Source: a bacterium (GTDB lineage Bacteria > SZUA-79 > Acidulodesulfobacterales > Acidulodesulfobacteraceae). Taken from it: 17,947 bases of DNA. Below, one piece after another: positions 1 through 5,931 of the stretch. Below the pieces are notes generated by a model that worked only from the letters and a program-made list of their open reading frames with translations, made no database searches and was not told where the DNA came from. Location of the stretch: assembly GCA_021800745.1 (NCBI GenBank), contig JAJYYS010000013.1, positions 1 to 17,947 of the forward strand, in the 5' to 3' direction. The number at the start of each line of letters is the position of its first letter. Within the stretch, counting starts at the first letter, position 1. The position numbers and the translations under genes were made by a program.

Positions 1-89
1 GCTTCAAATTTTTTGGATAAAAAACCTGCAAAAGCGACTAAAAATAAAAATGAAAAGATGATTATAATCGGAATATTACTCTTGACCAT
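1..89 (-). CDS. Sodium:solute symporter family permease, N-terminal fragment (partial)
   Basis: An open frame starts with ATG at 89 on the minus strand and runs off the left edge without a stop. The visible 29 residues are a short polar start (MVKSNIP), a long hydrophobic run (IIIIFSFLFLVAFAGF) and then SKKFEA, as expected for the first transmembrane helix of a permease. Its start overlaps the end of the preceding small membrane gene by 14 bases, so the two are probably translationally coupled. In many bacteria a DUF3311 protein lies directly upstream of a sodium:solute symporter, and this arrangement is the main reason for the call. The substrate cannot be read from this fragment, and the permease identity is inferred from context and hydrophobicity only. 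Confidence 0.55.
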   Translation of the reverse strand, partial: MVKSNIPIIIIFSFLFLVAFAGFLSKKFE

Positions 90-309
90 GCTTTGATTTT
101 AATTCTTTTATATTTTTTTTCTCTATTAAATATGCGGCATAGGTTAAAATCACCGTTATTATGTCCATTAATATAAAAAACCAGACCATTGCGCTTATTC
201 CGAATATCAGCCTGTTATCGTTATAATATTTTATTCCGAAAGAAAGCACGGCTATAGGAATTAATAAAATCAGCCACGTGACCGGATGGTATCTTTTATA
301 ATTTTTCAT
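76..309 (-). CDS. Small two-helix membrane protein, DUF3311-like
   Basis: This 77-residue protein has a basic N-terminus (MKNYKRYHP), a hydrophobic helix at about residues 11-26, a short loop with YNDNR, a second long helix at about 35-62, and a charged tail. The pattern of length, two helices and the Y-N-x-x-x-x-x-F-G loop followed by a W/F-rich second helix resembles DUF3311 proteins. These sit next to sodium:solute symporters and are thought to be accessory subunits. The stop overlaps the next gene, which begins as a permease would. Only a weak Shine-Dalgarno-like AGGT lies about nine bases upstream of the ATG. A generic small membrane protein remains possible, since the family assignment is from memory of the pattern. 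Confidence 0.65.
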   Translation of the reverse strand: MKNYKRYHPVTWLILLIPIAVLSFGIKYYNDNRLIFGISAMVWFFILMDIITVILTYAAYLIEKKNIKELKSKHGQE

Positions 310-338
310 TGATTTTAACCTAAAATATATACTATAAT
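309..338 (+). promoter_or_regulatory. Possible sigma70-type promoter for the RmlC-like gene
   Basis: TTGATT at 309-314 and TATAAT at 333-338 are separated by 18 bases on the plus strand. The -10 is exact consensus and the -35 matches at four of six positions. Initiation near 345 would give a leader of about 58 bases before the ATG at 404. The region is very AT-rich, so chance matches are likely. The same 95-base gap must also hold the promoter of the divergent membrane gene. Confidence 0.4.
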
Positions 339-403
339 CAAAATCGGAATATTATTATAAATTTTATCCTAAAAAAACTTAAAAATAAAGCGTTTAAAAT
401 AAA

Positions 404-886
404 ATGGAGCTTTCTTTCAAATTATCAGACATTAAAGACGTGGTCGTTAAAGATATCGTAAAACATATAGATGAGCGCGGCTGGCTTGCAGAACTGTATA
501 GAAGCGACGAATTAGACGAATCGATTTTCCCTCTGATGTCTTATATTTCTTTAACTATGCCGGGAATCAGGAGGGGACCTCACGAACATACATATCAAAC
601 CGACTATTTTTGCTTTATAGGTCCTTCCGATTTTAAAATCATATTATGGGACAACAGAAAGGACTCTCCGACTTATCTCAATAAAAAGATATTGTTTCTT
701 GGGGAAAACAAGCCCTCTACGCTTATAGTTCCGCCCGGAATTGTTCACGCATATAAAAACGTAGGCGGAAAAAACGGGCTTGTCATCAATGCCGCAAATA
801 AACTATTCGCCGGTAAAATGAAGAAAGAGCAAATCGACGAGATTAGATACGAAAACGACCCCGATGCTTTTTTCGTTTTTGATTAA
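404..886 (+). CDS. Cupin of the dTDP-4-dehydrorhamnose 3,5-epimerase (RmlC) family
   Basis: This 160-residue protein reads like a compact RmlC-type cupin. It has an early DERGWLAELYRSDE segment (residues 23-36), a first cupin motif RRGPHEHTYQTDYF (56-69), and a second motif VPPGIVHAYKNVG (109-121). Both strand regions with their histidines (H60, H62, H115) are present. True RmlC epimerases act on dTDP-4-keto-6-deoxyglucose and are usually about 180 residues, so this one is shorter. The tyrosine used as catalytic acid in RmlC is not obvious at the expected place, where I read INAANKLF (about 128-135). It may therefore be an epimerase-like or sugar-binding cupin rather than the rhamnose enzyme. 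No other sugar-nucleotide genes lie nearby, and there is no clear Shine-Dalgarno before the ATG. Confidence 0.75.
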   Translation: MELSFKLSDIKDVVVKDIVKHIDERGWLAELYRSDELDESIFPLMSYISLTMPGIRRGPHEHTYQTDYFCFIGPSDFKIILWDNRKDSPTYLNKKILFLGENKPSTLIVPPGIVHAYKNVGGKNGLVINAANKLFAGKMKKEQIDEIRYENDPDAFFVFD

Positions 887-912
887 CTGAAACGGCGTCT
901 TAACAAAAATTT

Positions 913-1944
913 TTATTCAATACCGTCGATATTATACCTTTCTTCCACCCTGCTGAATTTATACACCGCCAGCGATAAAAGCCAAGCCGAGGTTAATATT
1001 ACGGCTATACCGCCTCCTAAAGCCGCAAAAGATACATGATTAAAAAAATCCCACGGGCGGCCTTTCAAATTATACTCCATCCCTATAACCTGAAGCCATT
1101 CCAGCGTTCCCACGCCGAATGCCAGAAAAACGGAAATGCTCGTTATGGAAATATTATAAAATATCTTCCTTATGGGGTTTAGAAATGCCCAGCTATATGC
1201 ATACTGCATAACCACGCCGTCGGTCGAATCAAGTAAAACCATGCCCGATGAAAATACTAACGGCAGTATCATAACATCGACTAACGGTCTGCCTGCCGAA
1301 GCAAATACGGCGGACATAGAAAGTATGGCAACCTCGGATGCCGTATCGAACCCAATGCCGAATAAAACTCCTACAAAAAACATCTGCCAGCTTGACGATA
1401 TCAGTTTCATAATTCCGTTGAAATAACGAAACATAAAACCTCTTTTTAAAAGCTCTTCTTCTATCTTCTTATTTTTAAAGTCTTTAAAGTCCTTTGCAAT
1501 CCTGATGATACTTATTAAAATAATGACGTTCATAAAAGCTATAAGATACAAAAATAAAGCCGATATTCCGGTTCCAAGGACATTGCTCAAATTGCCTAAT
1601 TCCGGATAGGCTTTAACGACGAATTTTCCGATTATAACGGTTATTAATGTCAAAATAAAAACCGACAATGAATGTCCGACCGAGAAAAAAAAGCCGACGC
1701 CTACCGGTTTTTTACCGTCATTCATTAATTTTCTGGTAGTATTGTCTATAGCGGCAATATGGTCGGCATCAAGGGCATGTTTTATGCCGAAAAAAAAAGC
1801 GAGGGAGCCTAAACTTAATAAGACCGGAAATACGCTAGACCTATCGATTAAAAGGATTATGGAGATTAATAAAAATGCGAATAAAAATGAGTAAAGAAGA
1901 ACAAGCCTTTGCTTGAAGCCAAAGGAAGATGGGCGCAAAAACAT
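913..1944 (-). CDS. NiCoT family nickel/cobalt permease, B12-riboswitch controlled
   Basis: This 343-residue inner-membrane protein carries the three hallmark motifs of the HoxN/NixA/NicT (NiCoT) family. The metal-binding helix has HALDADH at residues 56-62 (the H-x4-D-H signature), followed by FSVGHS at 87-92 and GFDTASE at 198-204. About eight hydrophobic segments are visible, the last near 306-328. NiCoT proteins import Ni2+ and/or Co2+ at low capacity and high affinity. The cobalamin riboswitch directly upstream indicates repression when B12 is plentiful, so cobalt is the likelier physiological cargo. The ATG at 1944 has a strong GGGAGG ribosome binding site. It converges on the cupin gene with 26 bases between stops and no strong terminator there. 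Metal preference cannot be read from the motifs alone. Confidence 0.92.
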   Translation of the reverse strand: MFLRPSSFGFKQRLVLLYSFLFAFLLISIILLIDRSSVFPVLLSLGSLAFFFGIKHALDADHIAAIDNTTRKLMNDGKKPVGVGFFFSVGHSLSVFILTLITVIIGKFVVKAYPELGNLSNVLGTGISALFLYLIAFMNVIILISIIRIAKDFKDFKNKKIEEELLKRGFMFRYFNGIMKLISSSWQMFFVGVLFGIGFDTASEVAILSMSAVFASAGRPLVDVMILPLVFSSGMVLLDSTDGVVMQYAYSWAFLNPIRKIFYNISITSISVFLAFGVGTLEWLQVIGMEYNLKGRPWDFFNHVSFAALGGGIAVILTSAWLLSLAVYKFSRVEERYNIDGIE

Positions 1945-1951
1945 AATTAGA

Positions 1952-1957
1952 CCTCCC
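1952..1957 (-). promoter_or_regulatory. Strong ribosome binding site of the NiCoT gene
   Basis: GGGAGG on the minus strand lies seven bases before the ATG at 1944, which fixes the start. The adjacent GCGGGA could in principle pair with TCCCGC in the aptamer core, but I did not fold the RNA. Confidence 0.7.
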
Positions 1958-1961
1958 GCTA

Positions 1962-1984
1962 ATTAAAATTAAATTAATTTTAAT
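1962..1984 (-). repeat. All-AT 23-base perfect palindrome between riboswitch and RBS
   Basis: Bases 1962-1972 and 1974-1984 are exact reverse complements around A1973, with no G or C. It lies in the expression-platform position, between the B12 box and the Shine-Dalgarno. It could be a weak switching hairpin or a protein site. In AT-rich DNA it could also arise by chance. Confidence 0.5.
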
Positions 1985-1989
1985 ATCTT

Positions 1990-2215
1990 AAAAGTCAGGT
2001 ATTCCGGCTTAAACATGCGGACATTTCACCTTCCCGGCAAATACAAATGCAAACTGCGCCAGTGGCATATCGAAATATCCTTAACAACGGGCTTTACTTT
2101 AATACTTTTAATATTAATAAAGTCCGCCATAAGTTTTTACGGCTGCGGGAACAGCACAGGAATCTAACCTGTTTCCCTTAACTTTTTGAGATAAAGTTTA
2201 AATAGAACCTATTTC
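1990..2215 (-). promoter_or_regulatory. Cobalamin (B12) riboswitch upstream of the NiCoT gene
   Basis: The minus strand shows the conserved cobalamin aptamer elements in order. First comes a core with AGGGAAACAGG, TTCCTGTGCTG, TTCCCGCAGCC and GTAA (about 2180-2137). Next is GCCACTG at 2060-2066, then the B12-box-like AGCCGGAATACCTGAC at 1994-2009. Spacing and order match the RF00174 class as I know it. The aptamer ends about 50 bases before the NiCoT ATG. Regulation is probably at translation, since no intrinsic terminator with a U-tract is evident, but this was not folded. Aptamer ends are approximate to about 10 bases. Confidence 0.93.
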
Positions 2216-2220
2216 TTAAA

Positions 2221-2249
2221 AGTCTATCATTTGAAATATGAAAAGTCAA
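2221..2249 (-). promoter_or_regulatory. Sigma70-type promoter for the riboswitch/NiCoT transcript
   Basis: On the minus strand TTGACT (2249-2244) and TAGACT (2226-2221) are separated by exactly 17 bases. Five of six -35 and four of six -10 positions match consensus. Predicted initiation near 2213-2214 falls right at the 5' end of the riboswitch aptamer, which supports the call. Confidence 0.6.
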
Positions 2250-2258
2250 ATTATGCCG

Positions 2259-2428
2259 TTAACCCCTAATCCCGATTTAGAGATTTTTATATATGAATTA
2301 CCTGAATTACTTAATTCCGTCATTGCGAGCGTAGCGAAGCAATCTAAAACGAGATTGCTTCGCTACGCTCGCAATGACGGAATATTAGAATTTATTAAAA
2401 TATTTTCTAAATCGGGATTAGTGGTTAA
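2259..2428. repeat. 170-base nested palindromic element (MITE- or REP-like)
   Basis: The outer arms at 2259-2280 and 2407-2428 are reverse complements over 22 bases with one mismatch. Each begins or ends with TTAA. Inside lies a perfect 32-base inverted repeat (2314-2345 and 2352-2383) with a 6-base loop, AAAACG. The sequence between outer and inner arms is also partly complementary, so almost the whole element can fold on itself. The inner arm contains CATTGCGAGCGTAGCGAAGC, which I recall as resembling a dispersed palindromic motif found in many bacterial genomes, though I could not check this. It lies exactly between the yifB stop codon and the NiCoT promoter. It encodes no plausible protein. 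It is richer in GC than its flanks at its centre, which suggests insertion. Confidence 0.88.
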
Positions 2429-4000
2429 TCATACCCTCAATAATTTTGTATTTCTATAATTCAAAGCCTCAAGAACGGCGCCGTCATCCACTTCGTCCTT
2501 CCGGTCTAAGTCGGCTATAGTGCGGGAAACCCGCAATATCCTATAATATCCCCTCGAAGATATGTTTAACTTTTTTACCGCGCTTTGCGCAAGTTTTAAA
2601 GCAGAATCGGAAACGGCAAAATATTTTTCTATCTCGGAACTTTTTACCCCCGCGTTAAATCTGATTCCGGTATCCCGGAATCTTTCCAACTGTATCTGCC
2701 TTGTTTTTTCTATTGAATTTTTAATTTCAGGGGAACTTGCCGCTTTTTCATTAATTATTAATTTGTCTATGTCCGCGGAATAAACTTCTATAAATATATC
2801 GAATCTATCAAGAATCGGCCCCGACAATTTCGTGTAAAATTTATAAATTTCCGCGCTTGAACATTTGCATTCATGCTTTGTATCCCCGTAATAACCGCAA
2901 GGGCACGGATTCATTGCCGCAGCCAACATAAAATTACACGGTAGAACTGTTGAAAATCTACTTCTCGACAGGTTTATCGCCTTATCTTCCATAGGCTGCC
3001 TTAAACTGTCCAGCGTTTTTTTGCTTAATTCAGAAAATTCATCGATAAACAAAACTCCGTTATGAGCCATGCTTATATCCCCCGGAAGCGGATTTGAAGC
3101 GCCGCCGCCGATTAATCCGGCGATAGATACGGTATGATGCACGGGAATAAAAGGCCTTCTTATGATAAGTCCGGTTTCGTCGTTAATCTTTTTATTTGAA
3201 AAACTGTAAATATTCGATGTTTCAATAGATTCCTCAAGCGATAGATCCGGCTGAATCCCCTCAATGCTTTGAGCTAACATTGTTTTTCCGCTGCCGGGAG
3301 GCCCTATCATTAAAATATTATGATGCCCTGAAACAGCGGTCACGATTGCCCTTTTTGCCAACTCCTGCCCTTTAATATCTGAAAAATCGGGATAATTTTC
3401 TCCTGCTTTTGCGGTATTGTTTATTCCGGACATAATCCTTTCGAAAGAAGAAGGCGGGGCATCTTCAATATTATGAATATAAACGGAGCTCCGCATCCCC
3501 GAAATAAAAGCGCATATATCTTTCAAATGGCTGAAAGCAAGAAAATCCGTCCCGAGAAACCTTGCGGAATTTATATTTTCATATGGGATTATAAGTTTTT
3601 TATTTAATTTTTTGGCGAGTATGCCCAGAGCTATTACGCCGTTAACTTTTTTTATCTTACCGTTTAAGGAAAGTTCTCCCGCAATAATATAATCATTTAG
3701 GTTTAAGGCACATTTAAGCATACCGGCGGAGATTAGGATTCCTACCGCAAAAGACAGGTCGAAGAGGGGACCCTCTTTTCTTAAATCTGCGGGGGCCAGA
3801 TTTATAGTAATTTTTTTAACCGGATATTCGAAGCCGGAATTTTTTATCGCTGCTTTAACTCTGTCCTTAGCTTCTTTAGTCGATACATCCGGCAAACCTA
3901 CAATCATAATCCCCGGTATGCCGTTGGATATAAATATTTCTACATTTACTAAAACGGCGTTGATGCCGATAAATGTGGCGCTGTTAAGCGAAGTAATCAT
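2429..4000 (-). CDS. yifB: YifB/ComM family magnesium-chelatase-like AAA+ ATPase
   Basis: This 523-residue protein has the full YifB/ComM architecture. An N-terminal Lon-protease-S5-like domain (about 1-170) contains GLPDVSTKEAKDRVKAA and APADLRKEGPLFDL. An AAA+ core follows, with Walker A GPPGSGKT at 233-240 and Walker B GVLFIDE at 315-321. A cysteine-rich insert AAMNPCPCG with later CKC (about 360-380) and a C-terminal helical domain to LLRV complete it. ComM homologues are hexameric helicases that promote branch migration when donor DNA is integrated during natural transformation, although many hosts are not known to be competent. Length is normal for the family. The ATG at 4000 is preceded by an AAAGGA ribosome binding site lying in an 18-base inverted repeat. 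Its stop codon abuts the nested palindrome. Confidence 0.93.
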   Translation of the reverse strand: MITSLNSATFIGINAVLVNVEIFISNGIPGIMIVGLPDVSTKEAKDRVKAAIKNSGFEYPVKKITINLAPADLRKEGPLFDLSFAVGILISAGMLKCALNLNDYIIAGELSLNGKIKKVNGVIALGILAKKLNKKLIIPYENINSARFLGTDFLAFSHLKDICAFISGMRSSVYIHNIEDAPPSSFERIMSGINNTAKAGENYPDFSDIKGQELAKRAIVTAVSGHHNILMIGPPGSGKTMLAQSIEGIQPDLSLEESIETSNIYSFSNKKINDETGLIIRRPFIPVHHTVSIAGLIGGGASNPLPGDISMAHNGVLFIDEFSELSKKTLDSLRQPMEDKAINLSRSRFSTVLPCNFMLAAAMNPCPCGYYGDTKHECKCSSAEIYKFYTKLSGPILDRFDIFIEVYSADIDKLIINEKAASSPEIKNSIEKTRQIQLERFRDTGIRFNAGVKSSEIEKYFAVSDSALKLAQSAVKKLNISSRGYYRILRVSRTIADLDRKDEVDDGAVLEALNYRNTKLLRV

Positions 4001-4001
4001 A

Positions 4002-4062
4002 AAACAATATCCTTTTATACTAATATTTTTTACTTATATACTATTATAAAAGGATATTGTTT
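4002..4062 (-). repeat. 18-base perfect inverted repeat covering the yifB ribosome binding site
   Basis: Bases 4002-4019 and 4045-4062 are exact reverse complements separated by 25 bases. Read on the minus strand, the right arm carries the yifB Shine-Dalgarno (AAAGGA), and the left arm would pair with it and hide it. A TATAAT at 4048-4043 also lies between or within the arms, so the repeat could instead be a DNA operator around a promoter. A third copy of the core AAGGATAT occurs at 4073-4080. Confidence 0.8.
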
Positions 4063-4119
4063 CAGAATTATGAAGGATATATTACAATTGCGTTAAATTT
4101 TTATTGCATTTCTATGAAG

Positions 4120-4527
4120 TTATACTCTCCAACCCTTATCCTGAGCGAGTTTGTCTAATTCGGACAATATGTCCTTTACACTTTTTAAATCTTTCAGGAG
4201 GGTCGCGGAAACGATATAATCGAAAGCATCCTCGTAAAATTCTTTGAAATCGCCGATTATATCCATCGAGCCTTCAAAATCCGTACCGGGTAAAAATAAA
4301 TAAATAAGATTATTTTTAACGGATATTACATCGGAATCTCTCAATACTCCGGCGATAGTTTTTACGAAATCGTCGTTATATTTTGTTATATTCAGGATTG
4401 TCAGCCCCACATAGTCGATAGAAACAATATCTTCGGCAAGCCCAAGCTCTTTTTTAATTCTCTTCATATTAGACACGGAATGTTCCAAAACCGGTTCGAA
4501 ATATTCAAACGGAATAATTTTTGCCAT
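4120..4527 (-). CDS. Hypothetical small protein, possibly a degenerate GGDEF-like fold
   Basis: This 135-residue soluble protein has no signal peptide or membrane helix. Its order of segments recalls a nucleotidyl-cyclase (GGDEF) fold. A beta strand with IVSIDYVGLTILNITKYND (about 34-52) resembles the start of the GGDEF core. It is followed by VLRDSDVISVKNNLIYLFLPGT (61-82), where active enzymes would read R-x-x-D-x-x-x-x-GGDEF. The GGDEF signature is absent, with KNNLI at its place, so cyclase activity is not expected. This comparison is my inference from pattern, not a search result. The gene has a good AGGAG ribosome binding site, begins 37 bases after the penicillin-binding protein gene and likely belongs to the tldD-PBP operon. 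A role in cell-envelope regulation is possible but unsupported. Confidence 0.6.
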   Translation of the reverse strand: MAKIIPFEYFEPVLEHSVSNMKRIKKELGLAEDIVSIDYVGLTILNITKYNDDFVKTIAGVLRDSDVISVKNNLIYLFLPGTDFEGSMDIIGDFKEFYEDAFDYIVSATLLKDLKSVKDILSELDKLAQDKGWRV

Positions 4528-4564
4528 CTTAAACTCCTATATAATTATTTTATATTATATTATA

Positions 4565-5920
4565 TCAAAAAAAATAAGCAAGTAATGCTTTTTCGGCCAC
4601 TCCTCCGCCTTCTATTCTCCAGACGGGGTTTTCTATTACGAGAGCCGACAGCGCTATCTTCTTTCCGTTCATTTCTCCGAATCCCGCAAACCATTGATAA
4701 AGTCCTTGGGGATTATTACCCGATATCGTTCCGGTCTTACCTCCCGCAATAACCCCCGGCAGCATATATCTGCCGGCTGTGCTGTAAAAATCCGGATGGG
4801 CTACTCCTTTAGTAACGGTTGCAATCATCATCCGTTTTAAAATATACGCCGTTTTAGTCGTTATGGGGACATTTAAAATACCGGCATCTTTATGGATATA
4901 TACGACTTTGCCCGATGAAGATATAATTTCCTTTATTATATACGGCTTGACTATTTTACCTCCGTTAACAGCGGAACCTGCGACTAACGCGGCATGAAGA
5001 GGCGTCATTTTTACGTTTTTAAAACCCGCCCCCGTAAGTTCTAATTGATAAAATTTTCTAGGTATATAGGCTTTGCTTTTATGGAGGTCTAGAATAAAAG
5101 GTATTTTATTATTAAAATAAAATTTATTAAAATAATCCGTTAATAATTTCCTGCCCACATAATATCCCGCAACTTTGCCGAAAGCCACGTCGCATGATTT
5201 TGCAAAAGCCTGTTTAAAAGATATCGTATTTGACCCCGTTCCTATATTCTGTTTCCAGTAAGCTTTATCAGTCCCGTACATCGTTCCGTTAAAGCATATA
5301 TTAAGCCCGGGATAAAAACCTTTGGATTCTATTGCGGCGGAAGCGGTTATTATTTTGGCTAACGAACCTGAAGGGTAAGCAATAAGAGGGGAAATTTCAT
5401 CGGATTTGCTTTTATTATAAGAATAAGATGCAAAACCGAGCACCGCTCCGGTATCGGGATTTACGGCAGCTAAAACACCGAACGGAACGGAATATTTTTC
5501 AAAAACCTTTTCCGCCTCTTTTTGCACGGCGGGATTAACCGTGTAAACTATAGTATAGCCGCCTATTTTTTGAACATAATGACCGTTAAGGATAGTTTTA
5601 AATACAGGGGGGTTGTATTTGAAGTATTTTTTTAAAGACTTGACCGATTTAACGTCAGCGATATCGAAATTAGAAAATTTTTTGCCGATCAGACTGTCTT
5701 TAATAAACAATATAGGTCTGATTCCCGTTCCCCGCACTTTTTTATTTGCGGCAAGAAAAATAGATTTTCCATAAAAATAAAGCGCGGAAGACCCGTAAAA
5801 AAGTAAAACGATAAATATCAGTATTGCGGTATATTTTATAAAGCTAACAAATCTGTTTTTCTTGCCTTTTCTTTTATTAAGTGTTTTTTGGTATGATTTC
5901 CAGTCTTTTATTCTTTCCAT
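4565..5920 (-). CDS. Class B penicillin-binding transpeptidase, short PBP2-like
   Basis: This 451-residue protein has a basic N-terminus, one membrane anchor (about 29-50), and an extracytoplasmic transpeptidase domain with all three active-site motifs. These are SLAK at 186-189 (the acyl-enzyme serine is S186), SCD at 242-244 and KTG at 395-397. A PBP-type VNPDTGAVLG segment lies at 153-162 and MTPLHAALVAGSAVNGGK at 305-322. The SxD variant of the second motif is usual for PBP2 (MrdA) proteins. The protein cross-links peptidoglycan. It is shorter than typical PBP2 or FtsI (about 570-650 residues), and the N-terminal dimerisation or pedestal domain is reduced to about 130 residues. It starts 11 bases after tldD, with AGGA touching the ATG. 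A sporulation- or shape-specific role cannot be judged here. Confidence 0.85.
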   Translation of the reverse strand: MERIKDWKSYQKTLNKRKGKKNRFVSFIKYTAILIFIVLLFYGSSALYFYGKSIFLAANKKVRGTGIRPILFIKDSLIGKKFSNFDIADVKSVKSLKKYFKYNPPVFKTILNGHYVQKIGGYTIVYTVNPAVQKEAEKVFEKYSVPFGVLAAVNPDTGAVLGFASYSYNKSKSDEISPLIAYPSGSLAKIITASAAIESKGFYPGLNICFNGTMYGTDKAYWKQNIGTGSNTISFKQAFAKSCDVAFGKVAGYYVGRKLLTDYFNKFYFNNKIPFILDLHKSKAYIPRKFYQLELTGAGFKNVKMTPLHAALVAGSAVNGGKIVKPYIIKEIISSSGKVVYIHKDAGILNVPITTKTAYILKRMMIATVTKGVAHPDFYSTAGRYMLPGVIAGGKTGTISGNNPQGLYQWFAGFGEMNGKKIALSALVIENPVWRIEGGGVAEKALLAYFF

Positions 5921-5931
5921 TCCTGTTTTCG

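Noticed and set aside
242..244. SxD in place of SxN in the penicillin-binding protein (residue numbers) as a defect
   Set aside because: Aspartate at this position is usual in PBP2-type proteins, so it does not suggest loss of activity.
1172..1426. 84-residue plus-strand frame inside the NiCoT gene
   Set aside because: It is an antisense shadow of a gene with all three family motifs. Similar shadows inside yifB, carB, pyrC, pyrB, pyrR and greA were dropped for the same reason.
2314..2383. CRISPR repeat or attachment site
   Set aside because: It is one inverted pair with a 6-base loop. There is no series of spaced direct repeats, no cas or integrase gene, and no tRNA nearby.
2238..2459. 73-residue plus-strand open frame across the palindrome
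   Set aside because: It is the translation of the inverted repeat and the antisense yifB end, with no ribosome binding site and no protein-like composition.
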